From contig DOHN01000199.1 of the NCBI GenBank assembly GCA_003535195.1, positions 48,947 through 64,083 of the forward strand: a DNA stretch of 15,137 nucleotides, in the 5' to 3' direction. A program made the translations under genes and the position numbers. Below are positions 8,058 through 15,008 of the stretch, in pieces. Each line of letters opens with the position of its first letter. Within the stretch, counting starts at the first letter, position 1. The stretch is from Ruminiclostridium sp. Its GTDB lineage: Bacteria; Bacillota; Clostridia; DSM-8532. The notes under the pieces were generated by a model. The model had not been told where the DNA came from. It ran no database searches and worked only from the letters and a program-made list of their open reading frames with translations.

Positions 8058-8812
8058 GTGATATTTTACGGCTGGAGCATGTCAATAAACATTTTGGAGG
8101 CCTTCACGTATCCAATGACCTCACGTTTTCAATAAAGACGGGGCAGGTAACTGGGCTGATCGGCCCGAACGGGGCGGGAAAAACAACCCTGATGAATATA
8201 ATCAGCGGAATATATATACAGGATTCCGGACAGGTGATATTTGACGGGAAAGATATTTCTCAGATACCACCCTATACCCGAGCAAGGATGGGAATAGGAC
8301 GTACTTTTCAGGCTCCCCGTTTCCTCCAGCGCTCAAACATTCGGGACAATCTCCTTATAGGATCTGATCTTTCTGAACAGAAAAGTTTCACTAAAAGTTT
8401 TTTTACGCGACAGAACATGACATTTGAGGAAGAACTGAATCGGTATATGAAGGTGGCCGGATTCGACATTGATCTGGAAAATGATATTACTTCCCTGACC
8501 TACGGACAACAAAAACTGTTGGAGATTGTACGCTCACTATTATCACACCCGCGCATGATATTGGTGGATGAACCGGCAGCGGGTCTCAATAATGCAGAAA
8601 TTGAAAATGCCATGGCTCTGATTAATATTGCAGCAAAAGAGAATGGAATAGGAGTCTTACTCATTGAGCATTCCATGGACATGATAATGAATATCTGCAA
8701 AGAGATCGTTGTAATTAATTTTGGTAAAGTTATTGCTACAGGTACGCCGGAAGAGATTTCCTCCAATGAGGAAGTTATCACTGCTTACCTGGGAAAGGAT
8801 GCCGATGATTAG
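8054..8812 (+). CDS. livG: ABC transporter ATP-binding protein, LivG family
   Basis: A 252-residue cytoplasmic ATPase that powers the importer together with the LivF-like partner. Walker A GPNGAGKTT is at 37-45, the Q-loop is near Gln86 (GRTFQAPRF), and the signature LTYGQQ is at 148-153. Walker B ILVDEP is at 169-174 with Glu173 as the catalytic base, and the H-loop His is at 206. The signature LTYGQQ in place of LSGGQ and the insert at about 100-140 are usual for LivG. An AGGGGGTG site precedes the start, and the gene overlaps both neighbours by a few bases. No catalytic residue is missing. Confidence 0.95.
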   Translation: MSDILRLEHVNKHFGGLHVSNDLTFSIKTGQVTGLIGPNGAGKTTLMNIISGIYIQDSGQVIFDGKDISQIPPYTRARMGIGRTFQAPRFLQRSNIRDNLLIGSDLSEQKSFTKSFFTRQNMTFEEELNRYMKVAGFDIDLENDITSLTYGQQKLLEIVRSLLSHPRMILVDEPAAGLNNAEIENAMALINIAAKENGIGVLLIEHSMDMIMNICKEIVVINFGKVIATGTPEEISSNEEVITAYLGKDADD

Positions 8813-9554
8813 TATTCAGAATCTGCATGCATATTATGGGCCAATTGAAGTATTAAAAGGAATAGATGTCGAAGTTCCGCAGGGCGAGATCACTTGCTTG
8901 ATCGGAAATAACGGTGCAGGGAAAAGCACTTTACTGAAGGCTATATCCGGCATGATTCGCCGAAGTGGTTCAATCTTTACTTCAGATCAAACAAATATTA
9001 TCAACAAAAGGCCGACGGAAATTGCCCGTATGGGTATTGTTCATGTTCCGGAAGGCAGGCATGTGTTCCCAGGATTAACTGTGGAAGAAAATCTGGCAGC
9101 CGGTGCGATTAACTGGCATGGCTTTTTTGGAAGACAATCCTATCAAAACGAATTAGAGGAAGTATATGAATTATTTCCACGATTGAAAGAGCGCCGTAAA
9201 CAGCTCAGCTGGAGCCTTTCGGGTGGAGAACAGCAAATGCTTGCTATGGGAAGAGGTATCATGGGAAGACCCAACATGCTCTTACTGGACGAACCCTCCA
9301 TGGGTCTGGCACCGGTAGTAGTTACGGAGCTTTTTGAAAAGATTGTAGAAATCAATAAGCAAATGAAGATTCCAATCTTGCTGGTGGAACAGAATGCACG
9401 TTTGGCTATGCGCATCTGTCAAAATACATATGTTATGGACCAGGGGCAAATTGTCACCAGCGGAAAATCTGTTGACCTACGGGATGATCCGAAGATTGTT
9501 CAGGCATATCTCGGCAAACTGGCAATGAGAAAAATAACAGCATTGGATATATAA
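8805..9554 (+). CDS. livF: ABC transporter ATP-binding protein, LivF family
   Basis: A 249-residue ATPase, partner of the LivG-like protein. Walker A GNNGAGKST is at 34-42, the family block VPEGRHVFPGLTVEENL at 81-97, signature LSGGEQQ at 138-144, Walker B LLLDEPSMGLAP at 159-170, and H-loop region LLVEQNA at 192-198. I chose ATG 8805 because AAAGGA ends 5 bases before it and the protein then begins MISIQNLHAYYG, as in the family. ATG 8799 would add two residues and is a close alternative. The gene starts inside the 3' end of the LivG-like gene (8-base overlap). The last ten residues or so extend slightly past the usual family end. Confidence 0.94.
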   Translation: MISIQNLHAYYGPIEVLKGIDVEVPQGEITCLIGNNGAGKSTLLKAISGMIRRSGSIFTSDQTNIINKRPTEIARMGIVHVPEGRHVFPGLTVEENLAAGAINWHGFFGRQSYQNELEEVYELFPRLKERRKQLSWSLSGGEQQMLAMGRGIMGRPNMLLLDEPSMGLAPVVVTELFEKIVEINKQMKIPILLVEQNARLAMRICQNTYVMDQGQIVTSGKSVDLRDDPKIVQAYLGKLAMRKITALDI

Positions 9555-9571
9555 AAAATGAGGTGATTTAA

Positions 9572-10405
9572 TTGGAGTATATTAAAGTTGAGGATCTAAA
9601 GGAAAAGGCAAAAGAACTGCGAAAAACAGCGCTTACAATGATTTATGAAGCTCGTTCCGGACACCCTGGTGGTGCCTTCTCTGCAGCAGAACTGATTGCT
9701 GCACTCTATTTTAAAGAGATGAATATTGATCCAAGTAACCCAAAATGGGTTGATCGGGATCGGTTTATTCTTTCAAAAGGTCATGTCTGTCCTATTCAAT
9801 ATGCCGCATTGGCAATGCGCGGGTATTTTCCCTGGGATGTCATATATACCTTACGTAAAGAAGGAAGTATGCTGCAGGGACATCCGGATATGAAAAAGTG
9901 CCCTGGAATTGATATATCAACTGGGTCATTGGGACAGGGGCTTTCTTGTGCGGTAGGGATGGCTATTGCCGGAAAAAGAGACAAAAAAAGTTATCGTGTG
10001 TTTGCTCTGTTGGGGGATGGAGAATGCCAGGAAGGTCAGGTATGGGAAGCTGCCCAAACAGCCGCTAAATACCAACTTGACAACTTAGTAGTGTTTATTG
10101 ACATCAACGGTTTACAGTGTGACGGACCATGTGCGGATATTATGCCTAGCCTGAACCTTGCAGCAAAGTTCAGAGAATTTGGTTTTGATACAAGAAGCAT
10201 TAACGGAAATAAAATGGAAGAGGTTTTAATTACCCTCGATGCGATTCGCGGCCGTAATGACGGTATCCCGACCTGTATTACTATGAACACCATTAAGGGC
10301 AAAGGCGTATCCTTCATGGAAAATATAGTTGAATGGCACGGTAAAGCTCCTAACGATTCCGAATATAAACAGGCGTTGGAAGAACTTGAAAGGGGACTGC
10401 AATAA
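9572..10405 (+). CDS. Transketolase, N-terminal (thiamine-diphosphate-binding) subunit
   Basis: A 277-residue protein equal to the first third or more of a full transketolase. The ThDP/Mg2+ motif runs from GDG at 148-150 to Asn179. Conserved transketolase histidines are present in SGHPG (His31), SKGH (His71), QGHP (His104) and EWHG (His256). These contribute to ThDP and substrate handling in the family. It needs the C-terminal half, encoded next, to make an active enzyme that moves a two-carbon ketol unit from a ketose to an aldose. The start is TTG 9572 with AGGTGA ending 5 bases upstream, like the LivH start. The preceding ATPase gene ends 17 bp earlier, so it is in the same operon. Split transketolases are common in Clostridia and Archaea. 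Their place behind a dedicated importer suggests a special substrate rather than the housekeeping pentose phosphate pathway (inference). Confidence 0.94.
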   Translation: MEYIKVEDLKEKAKELRKTALTMIYEARSGHPGGAFSAAELIAALYFKEMNIDPSNPKWVDRDRFILSKGHVCPIQYAALAMRGYFPWDVIYTLRKEGSMLQGHPDMKKCPGIDISTGSLGQGLSCAVGMAIAGKRDKKSYRVFALLGDGECQEGQVWEAAQTAAKYQLDNLVVFIDINGLQCDGPCADIMPSLNLAAKFREFGFDTRSINGNKMEEVLITLDAIRGRNDGIPTCITMNTIKGKGVSFMENIVEWHGKAPNDSEYKQALEELERGLQ

Positions 10406-11331
10406 TGGAAATGATACCCACAAGAAATGCGTATGGAGACGAGATTTTAGCTCTTGGTAAAGAAAATGCGAATATTTATGTAGTGGATATAGATATCGGA
10501 AAGTCCTGTAAAACCACTGAATTTAAAAATCAGCTTCCCGAACAGCATATAAATGTCGGTATTGCGGAACAGAATGGATGCGGTGTGGCCGCTGGATTGG
10601 CTACCACCGGAAAAATTCCCTTCGTCACTACATATGCGGTATTTGGCACTCTGCGTATGGCAGAGCAAATACGACAGGAAGTATGCTATCCCAACCTGAA
10701 TGTTAAAATTGCTTGTTCTCATGGCGGGCTGACTCCTGCTGATGACGGTGCAAGTCATCAGGGAATTGAAGATATGGGTGTAATGCGTACACTTCCCAAT
10801 ATGACTGTCATTGTGGGTGCGGATTATTATTCAACCCGCAAGTTAATCCGTGCGGCAGCTGAACATATGGGGCCGGTCTATCTTCGCTTTACTCGTGATG
10901 CTGTCCCGATCATATACAGTGAAGATGAAACTTTTGAAATCGGAAAGGCAAAAAAGCTGTGTGATGGTAAAGACATTGCAATTATTGCAAACGGAGATAC
11001 TGTCTGTATTGCTATGGAAGCAGTCCACTCTCTGAAAGAGCAGGGGATTTCGGTAAAGCTCTTTGATATGCATACTCTCAAGCCTATTGACAGGGAGGCG
11101 GTCATGGAGTGCATAGAAATCGGAAAAATCATCACAGTTGAAGATCATACCATTATTAACGGATTGGGCAGCAGTGTCAGTGAAATAGTTGCCGAGGCAG
11201 GACGTGGAACTTTGCGGCGTGTAGGTATACAGGATTGTTTCGGACAGTCCGCACCATATGAAAGACTTTTAGAGATCTATGGGATAACGAAAGAAAATAT
11301 TATAAATCAGGCAAAAGAGCTTTTAGAATAG
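10405..11331 (+). CDS. Transketolase, C-terminal (pyrimidine-binding plus C-terminal domain) subunit
   Basis: A 308-residue partner of the preceding gene. The catalytic Glu that activates ThDP is in GIAEQNG (Glu55). SHGGLTPADDGASHQGIED (105-123) supplies the family His106 and Asp114. Arg7 (PTRNAYG) and Ser34 (GKSCKTTEF) lie where transketolases bind the substrate phosphate, and LRFTRD (160-165) holds a candidate for the second phosphate arginine. A sugar phosphate substrate therefore remains plausible; these assignments come from remembered motif positions, not an alignment. The C-terminal domain starts around residue 185. The stop of the N-half and this ATG overlap by one base (TAATG), with AAAGGGGA 8 bases upstream, so the halves are translationally coupled. 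The short-chain dehydrogenase gene starts 28 bp after the stop. Confidence 0.94.
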   Translation: MEMIPTRNAYGDEILALGKENANIYVVDIDIGKSCKTTEFKNQLPEQHINVGIAEQNGCGVAAGLATTGKIPFVTTYAVFGTLRMAEQIRQEVCYPNLNVKIACSHGGLTPADDGASHQGIEDMGVMRTLPNMTVIVGADYYSTRKLIRAAAEHMGPVYLRFTRDAVPIIYSEDETFEIGKAKKLCDGKDIAIIANGDTVCIAMEAVHSLKEQGISVKLFDMHTLKPIDREAVMECIEIGKIITVEDHTIINGLGSSVSEIVAEAGRGTLRRVGIQDCFGQSAPYERLLEIYGITKENIINQAKELLE

Positions 11332-11359
11332 CATTTTATAAATGAGGAGTGAACAAGAA

Positions 11360-12115
11360 ATGACAGAGAAAAATAGGGTTGTATTGGTGACGGGCGCTGG
11401 CTCAAAAAGAGGAATCGGCAGAGCGATAGCTCTATATATGGCTAAAGAAGGGTATGACATAATTATTGCTGATATGGATTTCAATGGTGCAAAAGAAACA
11501 GCCGAAATGGTAAGTACACTTGGCAGAAAAAGTTTTGCTATAGAGGCTAACGTAACAGACGAAGCCAGTGTTAAGTATATGGTCGACGCAGCGGTCAAAA
11601 GTATGGGGAAAATTGACATATTGGTAAATTGCGCAGGGATCACGCAACCCATTAAGGTACTGGATACAACTTTAGAAGATTGGAATAAAATTATGTCGGT
11701 TAATCTGACAGGCACTTTTCTGGTTTCTAAAGCTGTTTTGCCTGGTATGAAAGCAAATAAGTTCGGCCGTATTATTAGCATCAGCTCTGTATCTGGCAAG
11801 CGCGGTGGCGGAGTATATGGTGGAGCTCACTACTCTGCATCGAAAGCAGGTGTTTTAGGATTTTCAAAAGCTCTTGCCCGTGAATGTGTACTGGACGGTG
11901 TTACCGTTAACTGTATCTGCCCGGGTTTAGTTGCAACCGATATCCGTAAAGGTCTTTCAGATGAGATAGAAAAGGCAACTTGGAAAGCTATTCCAATGGA
12001 GCGCCCCGGTACGACTGATGAAGTGGCCTGCGCAGTAGCGTTTTTGGCCAGTGAGGATGCCGGCTATATTACTGGGGAAGATATCGATGTAAATGGCGGC
12101 TCACATATGGATTAA
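11360..12115 (+). CDS. SDR family NAD(P)-dependent oxidoreductase
   Basis: A 251-residue classical short-chain dehydrogenase. The dinucleotide loop is TGAGSKRGIG (11-20), Asp38 at the end of beta 2 (IIIADMD) favours NAD(H) over NADP(H), the structural NAG motif is NCAG at 90-93, and Asn115 (VNLTG) with Ser143, Tyr158 and Lys162 (YSASK) completes the catalytic set. PGLVATDI (188-195) and VNGGSHMD at the C-terminus are typical of FabG- and sugar/polyol-dehydrogenase-like members. Start ATG 11360 has AGGAGTGA about 8 bases upstream; the in-frame ATG 11342 overlaps no such site. It is the last gene of the importer/transketolase operon, so it probably makes or consumes the keto substrate of the transketolase. 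The exact substrate is unknown. A fatty-acid FabG role is possible but does not fit the context. Confidence 0.93.
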   Translation: MTEKNRVVLVTGAGSKRGIGRAIALYMAKEGYDIIIADMDFNGAKETAEMVSTLGRKSFAIEANVTDEASVKYMVDAAVKSMGKIDILVNCAGITQPIKVLDTTLEDWNKIMSVNLTGTFLVSKAVLPGMKANKFGRIISISSVSGKRGGGVYGGAHYSASKAGVLGFSKALARECVLDGVTVNCICPGLVATDIRKGLSDEIEKATWKAIPMERPGTTDEVACAVAFLASEDAGYITGEDIDVNGGSHMD

Positions 12116-12209
12116 TTATCTTTTATTTAATAATTAATGGTGAGATCATATATACAGTCACAGTCGTATGGAATTTCCTGACGACTGGATAGTTTCTAGT
12201 ACATCGGAG

Positions 12210-12248
12210 CAAGCCACCCTGGATTTTTTTCAGGGTGGCTTGTCTTAT
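12210..12248 (+). terminator. Hairpin at the end of the importer/transketolase operon
   Basis: A perfect 12-bp stem pairs 12210-12221 (CAAGCCACCCTG) with 12231-12242 around a 9-base loop containing seven T. It lies 94 bp past the SDR stop codon. The tail after the stem (TCTTATG) is only moderately U-rich, so termination may be incomplete and allow some read-through into the AEC genes. Confidence 0.65.
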
Positions 12249-12305
12249 GTAGGTTTAAAGATTAAAATAGAGTCGCAGATAAATTTTACCATATATTTAT
12301 TTTAT

Positions 12306-12329
12306 GTACCCTGTAGATTACAGCGGTAC
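12306..12329 (+). promoter_or_regulatory. Leader hairpin before the first AEC gene
   Basis: GTACC pairs with GGTAC and CTGT pairs with ACAG inside it, with one bulged C and a 5-base loop. It ends 24 bases before the TTG start. A shorter GTACC/GGTAC pair is found at the same place before the second AEC gene (13345-13364). The stem may influence translation or be a protein site; nothing more can be said. I saw no clear -35/-10 pair for this gene. Confidence 0.35.
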
Positions 12330-12356
12330 TTCAATTTTGAAGGGGGCAGTATCTTG
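12324..12356 (+). repeat. Duplicated leader block, copy 1 (before first AEC gene)
   Basis: CGGTACTTCA, 6 bases, AAGGGGGC, 6 bases, start codon (TTG). The same two blocks with exactly the same spacing occur at 13359-13391. AAGGGGGC contains the ribosome binding site. Confidence 0.75.
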
Positions 12357-13283
12357 GCAGAGTTTTTTATTGTTTTAAACCAGGTTATTATTCTTTTCAT
12401 CCTTATCATTATCGGTTATACTGCAGGAAAAGCAAAAATTATTGATTCCACCGCCACTAAAAGCCTTTCTGCAATTACGCTATATATTACCAATCCAATG
12501 ATGGTGCTCGGCGCCTTTTTTATTGACTTCTCCCCGGACAGGATGGTCAACGTACTCTGGATCCTTGGGGCAGGAGCGGGCACGTTCCTCATTTCAATTC
12601 TTGTATCCAGGCTGCTTTATCGAAGATTTGACGAAAGCAAGGCACCCGTATTAATGTTTACAGCTATTTTTTCCAATTGCGGCAACATGGGCCTGCCCAT
12701 GTTAAAATCGCTTTTTGGCGATGAAGGCGTTTTTTATGCTTCCTTTTACATAGGAGTATTCTACATTGTATTGTGGAGTTATGGCTTTATGCTCTTTGGC
12801 GGCAAAGGCACCAAAAAAGAAATTGCTAAAAAAGTACTAGTGAACCCTTCTATTATTGCAGTTTATATAGGCCTAATCATTTTTATATTTAGAATTCCGG
12901 TCCATAGCACCATTAAAGAGGCTGTCGGCTATGTGGCAGACATGACTCTGCCTGTTGCAATGCTTACCATTGGTGGTATTATCAGCACCCTCAGCCTTCC
13001 GTCTGTGTTAAGTGACAGACTTGTATATTTGGCCTCCGGTGTCAGATTAATTTTAATGCCTATGCTGGCACTGATCTTTGTCCGTATTATTGGGGCTCCG
13101 ACCCTTCCGGGGGCCGTTGTTGTCACTGCATTAGCGATGCCTGCAGCTGCCATGGCCACAGCATTTTCAGAAACCTTTAACAAGGACTCGGCGTTTGCCT
13201 CGAAATGCGTCTTGGTTTCCACGCTTCTTTCCTTGATCACAACACCGCTGATGGTCCTGCTTATGGTAAAAGTCATGGGGTAG
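12354..13283 (+). CDS. AEC family transporter (auxin efflux carrier/malonate-malate type), first copy
   Basis: A 309-residue membrane carrier of about ten hydrophobic segments, starting with IVLNQVIILFILIIIGYTAG. The glycine- and Asn-containing FSNCGNMGLPM in the middle and the C-terminal TALAMPAAAMATAF block are typical of the AEC superfamily, whose bacterial members move organic acids such as malate or malonate. I chose TTG 12354, with AGGGGG 7 bases upstream, because the protein then lines up end to end with the 309-residue second copy. The open frame runs back to an ATG at 12168, but that piece covers the operon-end hairpin and adds no AEC-like sequence. It sits between the SDR operon and its paralogue, and may be co-transcribed by read-through. 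Substrate and direction of transport are unknown. Confidence 0.9.
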   Translation: MAEFFIVLNQVIILFILIIIGYTAGKAKIIDSTATKSLSAITLYITNPMMVLGAFFIDFSPDRMVNVLWILGAGAGTFLISILVSRLLYRRFDESKAPVLMFTAIFSNCGNMGLPMLKSLFGDEGVFYASFYIGVFYIVLWSYGFMLFGGKGTKKEIAKKVLVNPSIIAVYIGLIIFIFRIPVHSTIKEAVGYVADMTLPVAMLTIGGIISTLSLPSVLSDRLVYLASGVRLILMPMLALIFVRIIGAPTLPGAVVVTALAMPAAAMATAFSETFNKDSAFASKCVLVSTLLSLITTPLMVLLMVKVMG

Positions 13284-13287
13284 AGGC

Positions 13288-13316
13288 TTGTTTCCATTTT
13301 TCTATTAAGATAGAAT
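13288..13316 (+). promoter_or_regulatory. Possible promoter of the second AEC gene
   Basis: TTGTTT (13288-13293) and TAGAAT (13311-13316) are separated by 17 bases in the gap between the AEC genes. A 6-bp inverted repeat, TTCTAT/ATAGAA (13300-13315), overlaps the -10 and could be an operator. Both are modest matches. Confidence 0.35.
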
Positions 13317-13358
13317 ATATAAGTTGTTGTAATTTTGTTGTATTGTACCAGTTTCCAT

Positions 13359-13391
13359 CGGTACTTCACGAATTAAGGGGGCTACAGAGTG
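13359..13391 (+). repeat. Duplicated leader block, copy 2 (before second AEC gene)
   Basis: CGGTACTTCA, 6 bases, AAGGGGGC, 6 bases, start codon (GTG). Spacing is identical to copy 1 at 12324-12356, while the bases between the blocks differ. Confidence 0.75.
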
Positions 13392-14318
13392 GAAGAGTTT
13401 AAGATTGTCTTCAATCAGGTCTTTATTCTTTTTATTATTCTTATTATTGGTTATGTGGCAGGAAAATTTAAGGTTCTTGATTCGAATGCTACCAAGGTAC
13501 TTTCAGAGATAACACTGTATGTCACTTCTCCCATGATGGTACTTAATGCCTTTTTTATCGAGTTTTCCCGGGAAAGACTTGTCAATGCATTATGGATTAT
13601 CGGGATAGGTGGGGGAATGTATCTTCTGTCCATTATCGTATGTGCAATAATATACAGGGGCTTTGATGAAAGAATATCACCTGTATTAAAATTCACCGGT
13701 ATTTTTTCCAATTGTGGATATATGGGGCTACCTCTGCTCAATGCACTTTTCGGACCCGATGGCGTTTTCTACGGGTCATTTTATATTGTTGTGTTTTATA
13801 TTGTTTTGTGGAGCTACGGTTTTATGATGTTCGGAGGCAAAGGAACCAAAAAGGAGATCATAAAAAAGGTATTGTTGAATCCTTCTCTAATTGCTGTTTA
13901 TACAGGCCTAATCATATTCTTGTTTCGAATTTCGGTGCATTCTACCATCAGGGGGGCTGTGGGTGCTGTGGGCGATATGACAATGCCTATTTCCATGCTG
14001 ATCATTGGTGGCATCATAAGTACAGTCAAGCTTCCCAAAGTTTTCAACGACTGGAGAGTTTATTATTCTTCCGGTGTTCGATTGATTTTGATGCCTGTAT
14101 TGGCTCTGATTTTAGTCAGGATTACAGGAACCCCTGCATTACCGGGAGCCGTAGTAATTACAGCCCTGGCTATGCCGGCCGCGACCTCTACAACTATGTT
14201 TGCGGAAATGTATGATAAAGACAGTGTTTTTTCATCAAAGTGTGTAACCGTGTCTACGCTTTTGAGCATTATAGTGGCACCCATATTAATATCATTGGTG
14301 ATAAAAGGCCTTGTCTAG
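13389..14318 (+). CDS. AEC family transporter, second copy
   Basis: A 309-residue membrane carrier closely similar to the first AEC protein along its whole length. Shared blocks include FSNCGYMGLP in the middle, FGGKGTKKEI in the central loop and SSGVRLILMP toward the end. The GTG start has AAGGGGGC 6 bases upstream. It begins 106 bp after the first copy and has its own possible promoter at 13288. The pair clearly arose by tandem duplication and has since diverged, so the two may differ in substrate or expression. The 3' end overlaps the end of the minus-strand Crp/Fnr gene by 27 bases. Confidence 0.92.
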   Translation: MEEFKIVFNQVFILFIILIIGYVAGKFKVLDSNATKVLSEITLYVTSPMMVLNAFFIEFSRERLVNALWIIGIGGGMYLLSIIVCAIIYRGFDERISPVLKFTGIFSNCGYMGLPLLNALFGPDGVFYGSFYIVVFYIVLWSYGFMMFGGKGTKKEIIKKVLLNPSLIAVYTGLIIFLFRISVHSTIRGAVGAVGDMTMPISMLIIGGIISTVKLPKVFNDWRVYYSSGVRLILMPVLALILVRITGTPALPGAVVITALAMPAATSTTMFAEMYDKDSVFSSKCVTVSTLLSIIVAPILISLVIKGLV

Positions 14319-14957
14319 CAGAGTAATTTTTCCTCTGCTCAAGGTGACAATGCCGTTGCTCTCCATTTCCTTCAGCAGGCGGCTCACCACTTCCCGGGCC
14401 GTGCCCAGCTCGGCGCCAATGGCTTCATGGGTGGAATAAAGCGGATACGTACCGCCGGCAGTTTTGGTTATGAGAAAATCCATCAGCCGTTCGCTGGTAC
14501 GTTTGAACGTAATATTCTCCAAAAGGTTCAAAACCGAATAGAATTTGGCCGACAGAGACATGAAGAAGAATTTCTGGATGGAAGGCACGGAGTAGAATAG
14601 CTTTTTAAAGATTTCGGCAGGAACAAAAACAGCTTCCGAAAGCTGTTCGGCAGAGGCAGCTACCGGGAAGGGAACCTCTCCTATTCCTAAAAGACAGGCT
14701 AAAGTCAGGGTGCAGGTCTCTCCGCGGCCGATCCGGTAAAGGGTAATTTCCCTGCCCTCATCTGAAAGCTTATAGATTCTGATGACTCCTGAAAGCATCA
14801 AAATTACGCCGGTACATTTATGGCTTTCATCCAGTATCACCATTCCCGGCTCAATTTTCTGATAATATAATGAATCAAAAAATTCATGTTTGCCATCTAA
14901 CTCATTAACAAAAGGAAAGGCCTTTTTAAGTTCGTGGACTTTTTTTTCATCAAGCAT
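14292..14957 (-). CDS. Crp/Fnr family transcriptional regulator
   Basis: A 221-residue regulator with an N-terminal cyclic-nucleotide-binding-like beta barrel (about residues 20-125) and a C-terminal winged HTH. The HTH region is STHEAIGAELGTAREVVSRL (175-194), close to the FNR/CRP helix with its TAREVVSR recognition part. Only three Cys are present (48, 82, 88) and none form the N-terminal cluster of FNR, so an oxygen-sensing Fe-S cluster of that type is unlikely. The effector is unknown. Such proteins in Clostridia often respond to redox, NO or metabolites. A GGAGA ribosome site precedes the ATG (14957). The gene converges on the second AEC carrier with a 27-base overlap. It may regulate the AEC pair or genes beyond the window. 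Confidence 0.93.
   Translation of the reverse strand: MLDEKKVHELKKAFPFVNELDGKHEFFDSLYYQKIEPGMVILDESHKCTGVILMLSGVIRIYKLSDEGREITLYRIGRGETCTLTLACLLGIGEVPFPVAASAEQLSEAVFVPAEIFKKLFYSVPSIQKFFFMSLSAKFYSVLNLLENITFKRTSERLMDFLITKTAGGTYPLYSTHEAIGAELGTAREVVSRLLKEMESNGIVTLSRGKITLLDKAFYHQ
14309..14344. terminator. Hairpin across the AEC stop codon, inside the 3' end of the convergent regulator gene
   Basis: CCTTG (14309-14313) and AGCAGAG (14317-14323) pair with CTCTGCT (14333-14339) and CAAGG (14340-14344), with a 3-base bulge and a 9-base loop. It could end AEC transcripts although no U-tract follows on that strand. On the other strand it is followed by CCTTTTATC, just before the regulator's stop codon. 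Its role is uncertain. Confidence 0.4.
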
Positions 14958-14999
14958 AAACAGTCTCCAGATTTTTAAATATTATTCAGGTACCCTTTC

Positions 15000-15008
15000 A
15001 TTATAGCA
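15000..15008 (-). promoter_or_regulatory. Extended -10 promoter of the Crp/Fnr gene
   Basis: On the minus strand the sequence reads TGCTATAAT: a consensus TATAAT with the TGn extension. No good -35 is seen 17 bases upstream, as expected for an extended -10 promoter. The leader would be about 35 bases. Confidence 0.6.

Noticed and set aside
8721..8804. Longer N-terminus for the LivF-like ATPase from GTG 8721
   Set aside because: It would lie deep within the LivG-like gene and add 28 residues not seen in the family; ATG 8805 starts right at the conserved N-terminus.
12168..12353. 62-residue N-terminal extension of the first AEC protein from ATG 12168
   Set aside because: It spans the operon-end hairpin, has no counterpart in the second copy and no ribosome site; the TTG at 12354 matches the paralogue exactly.
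14292..14957. True FNR oxygen sensor
   Set aside because: The N-terminal cysteine cluster needed for the FNR Fe-S cluster is absent; only Cys48, 82 and 88 are present.
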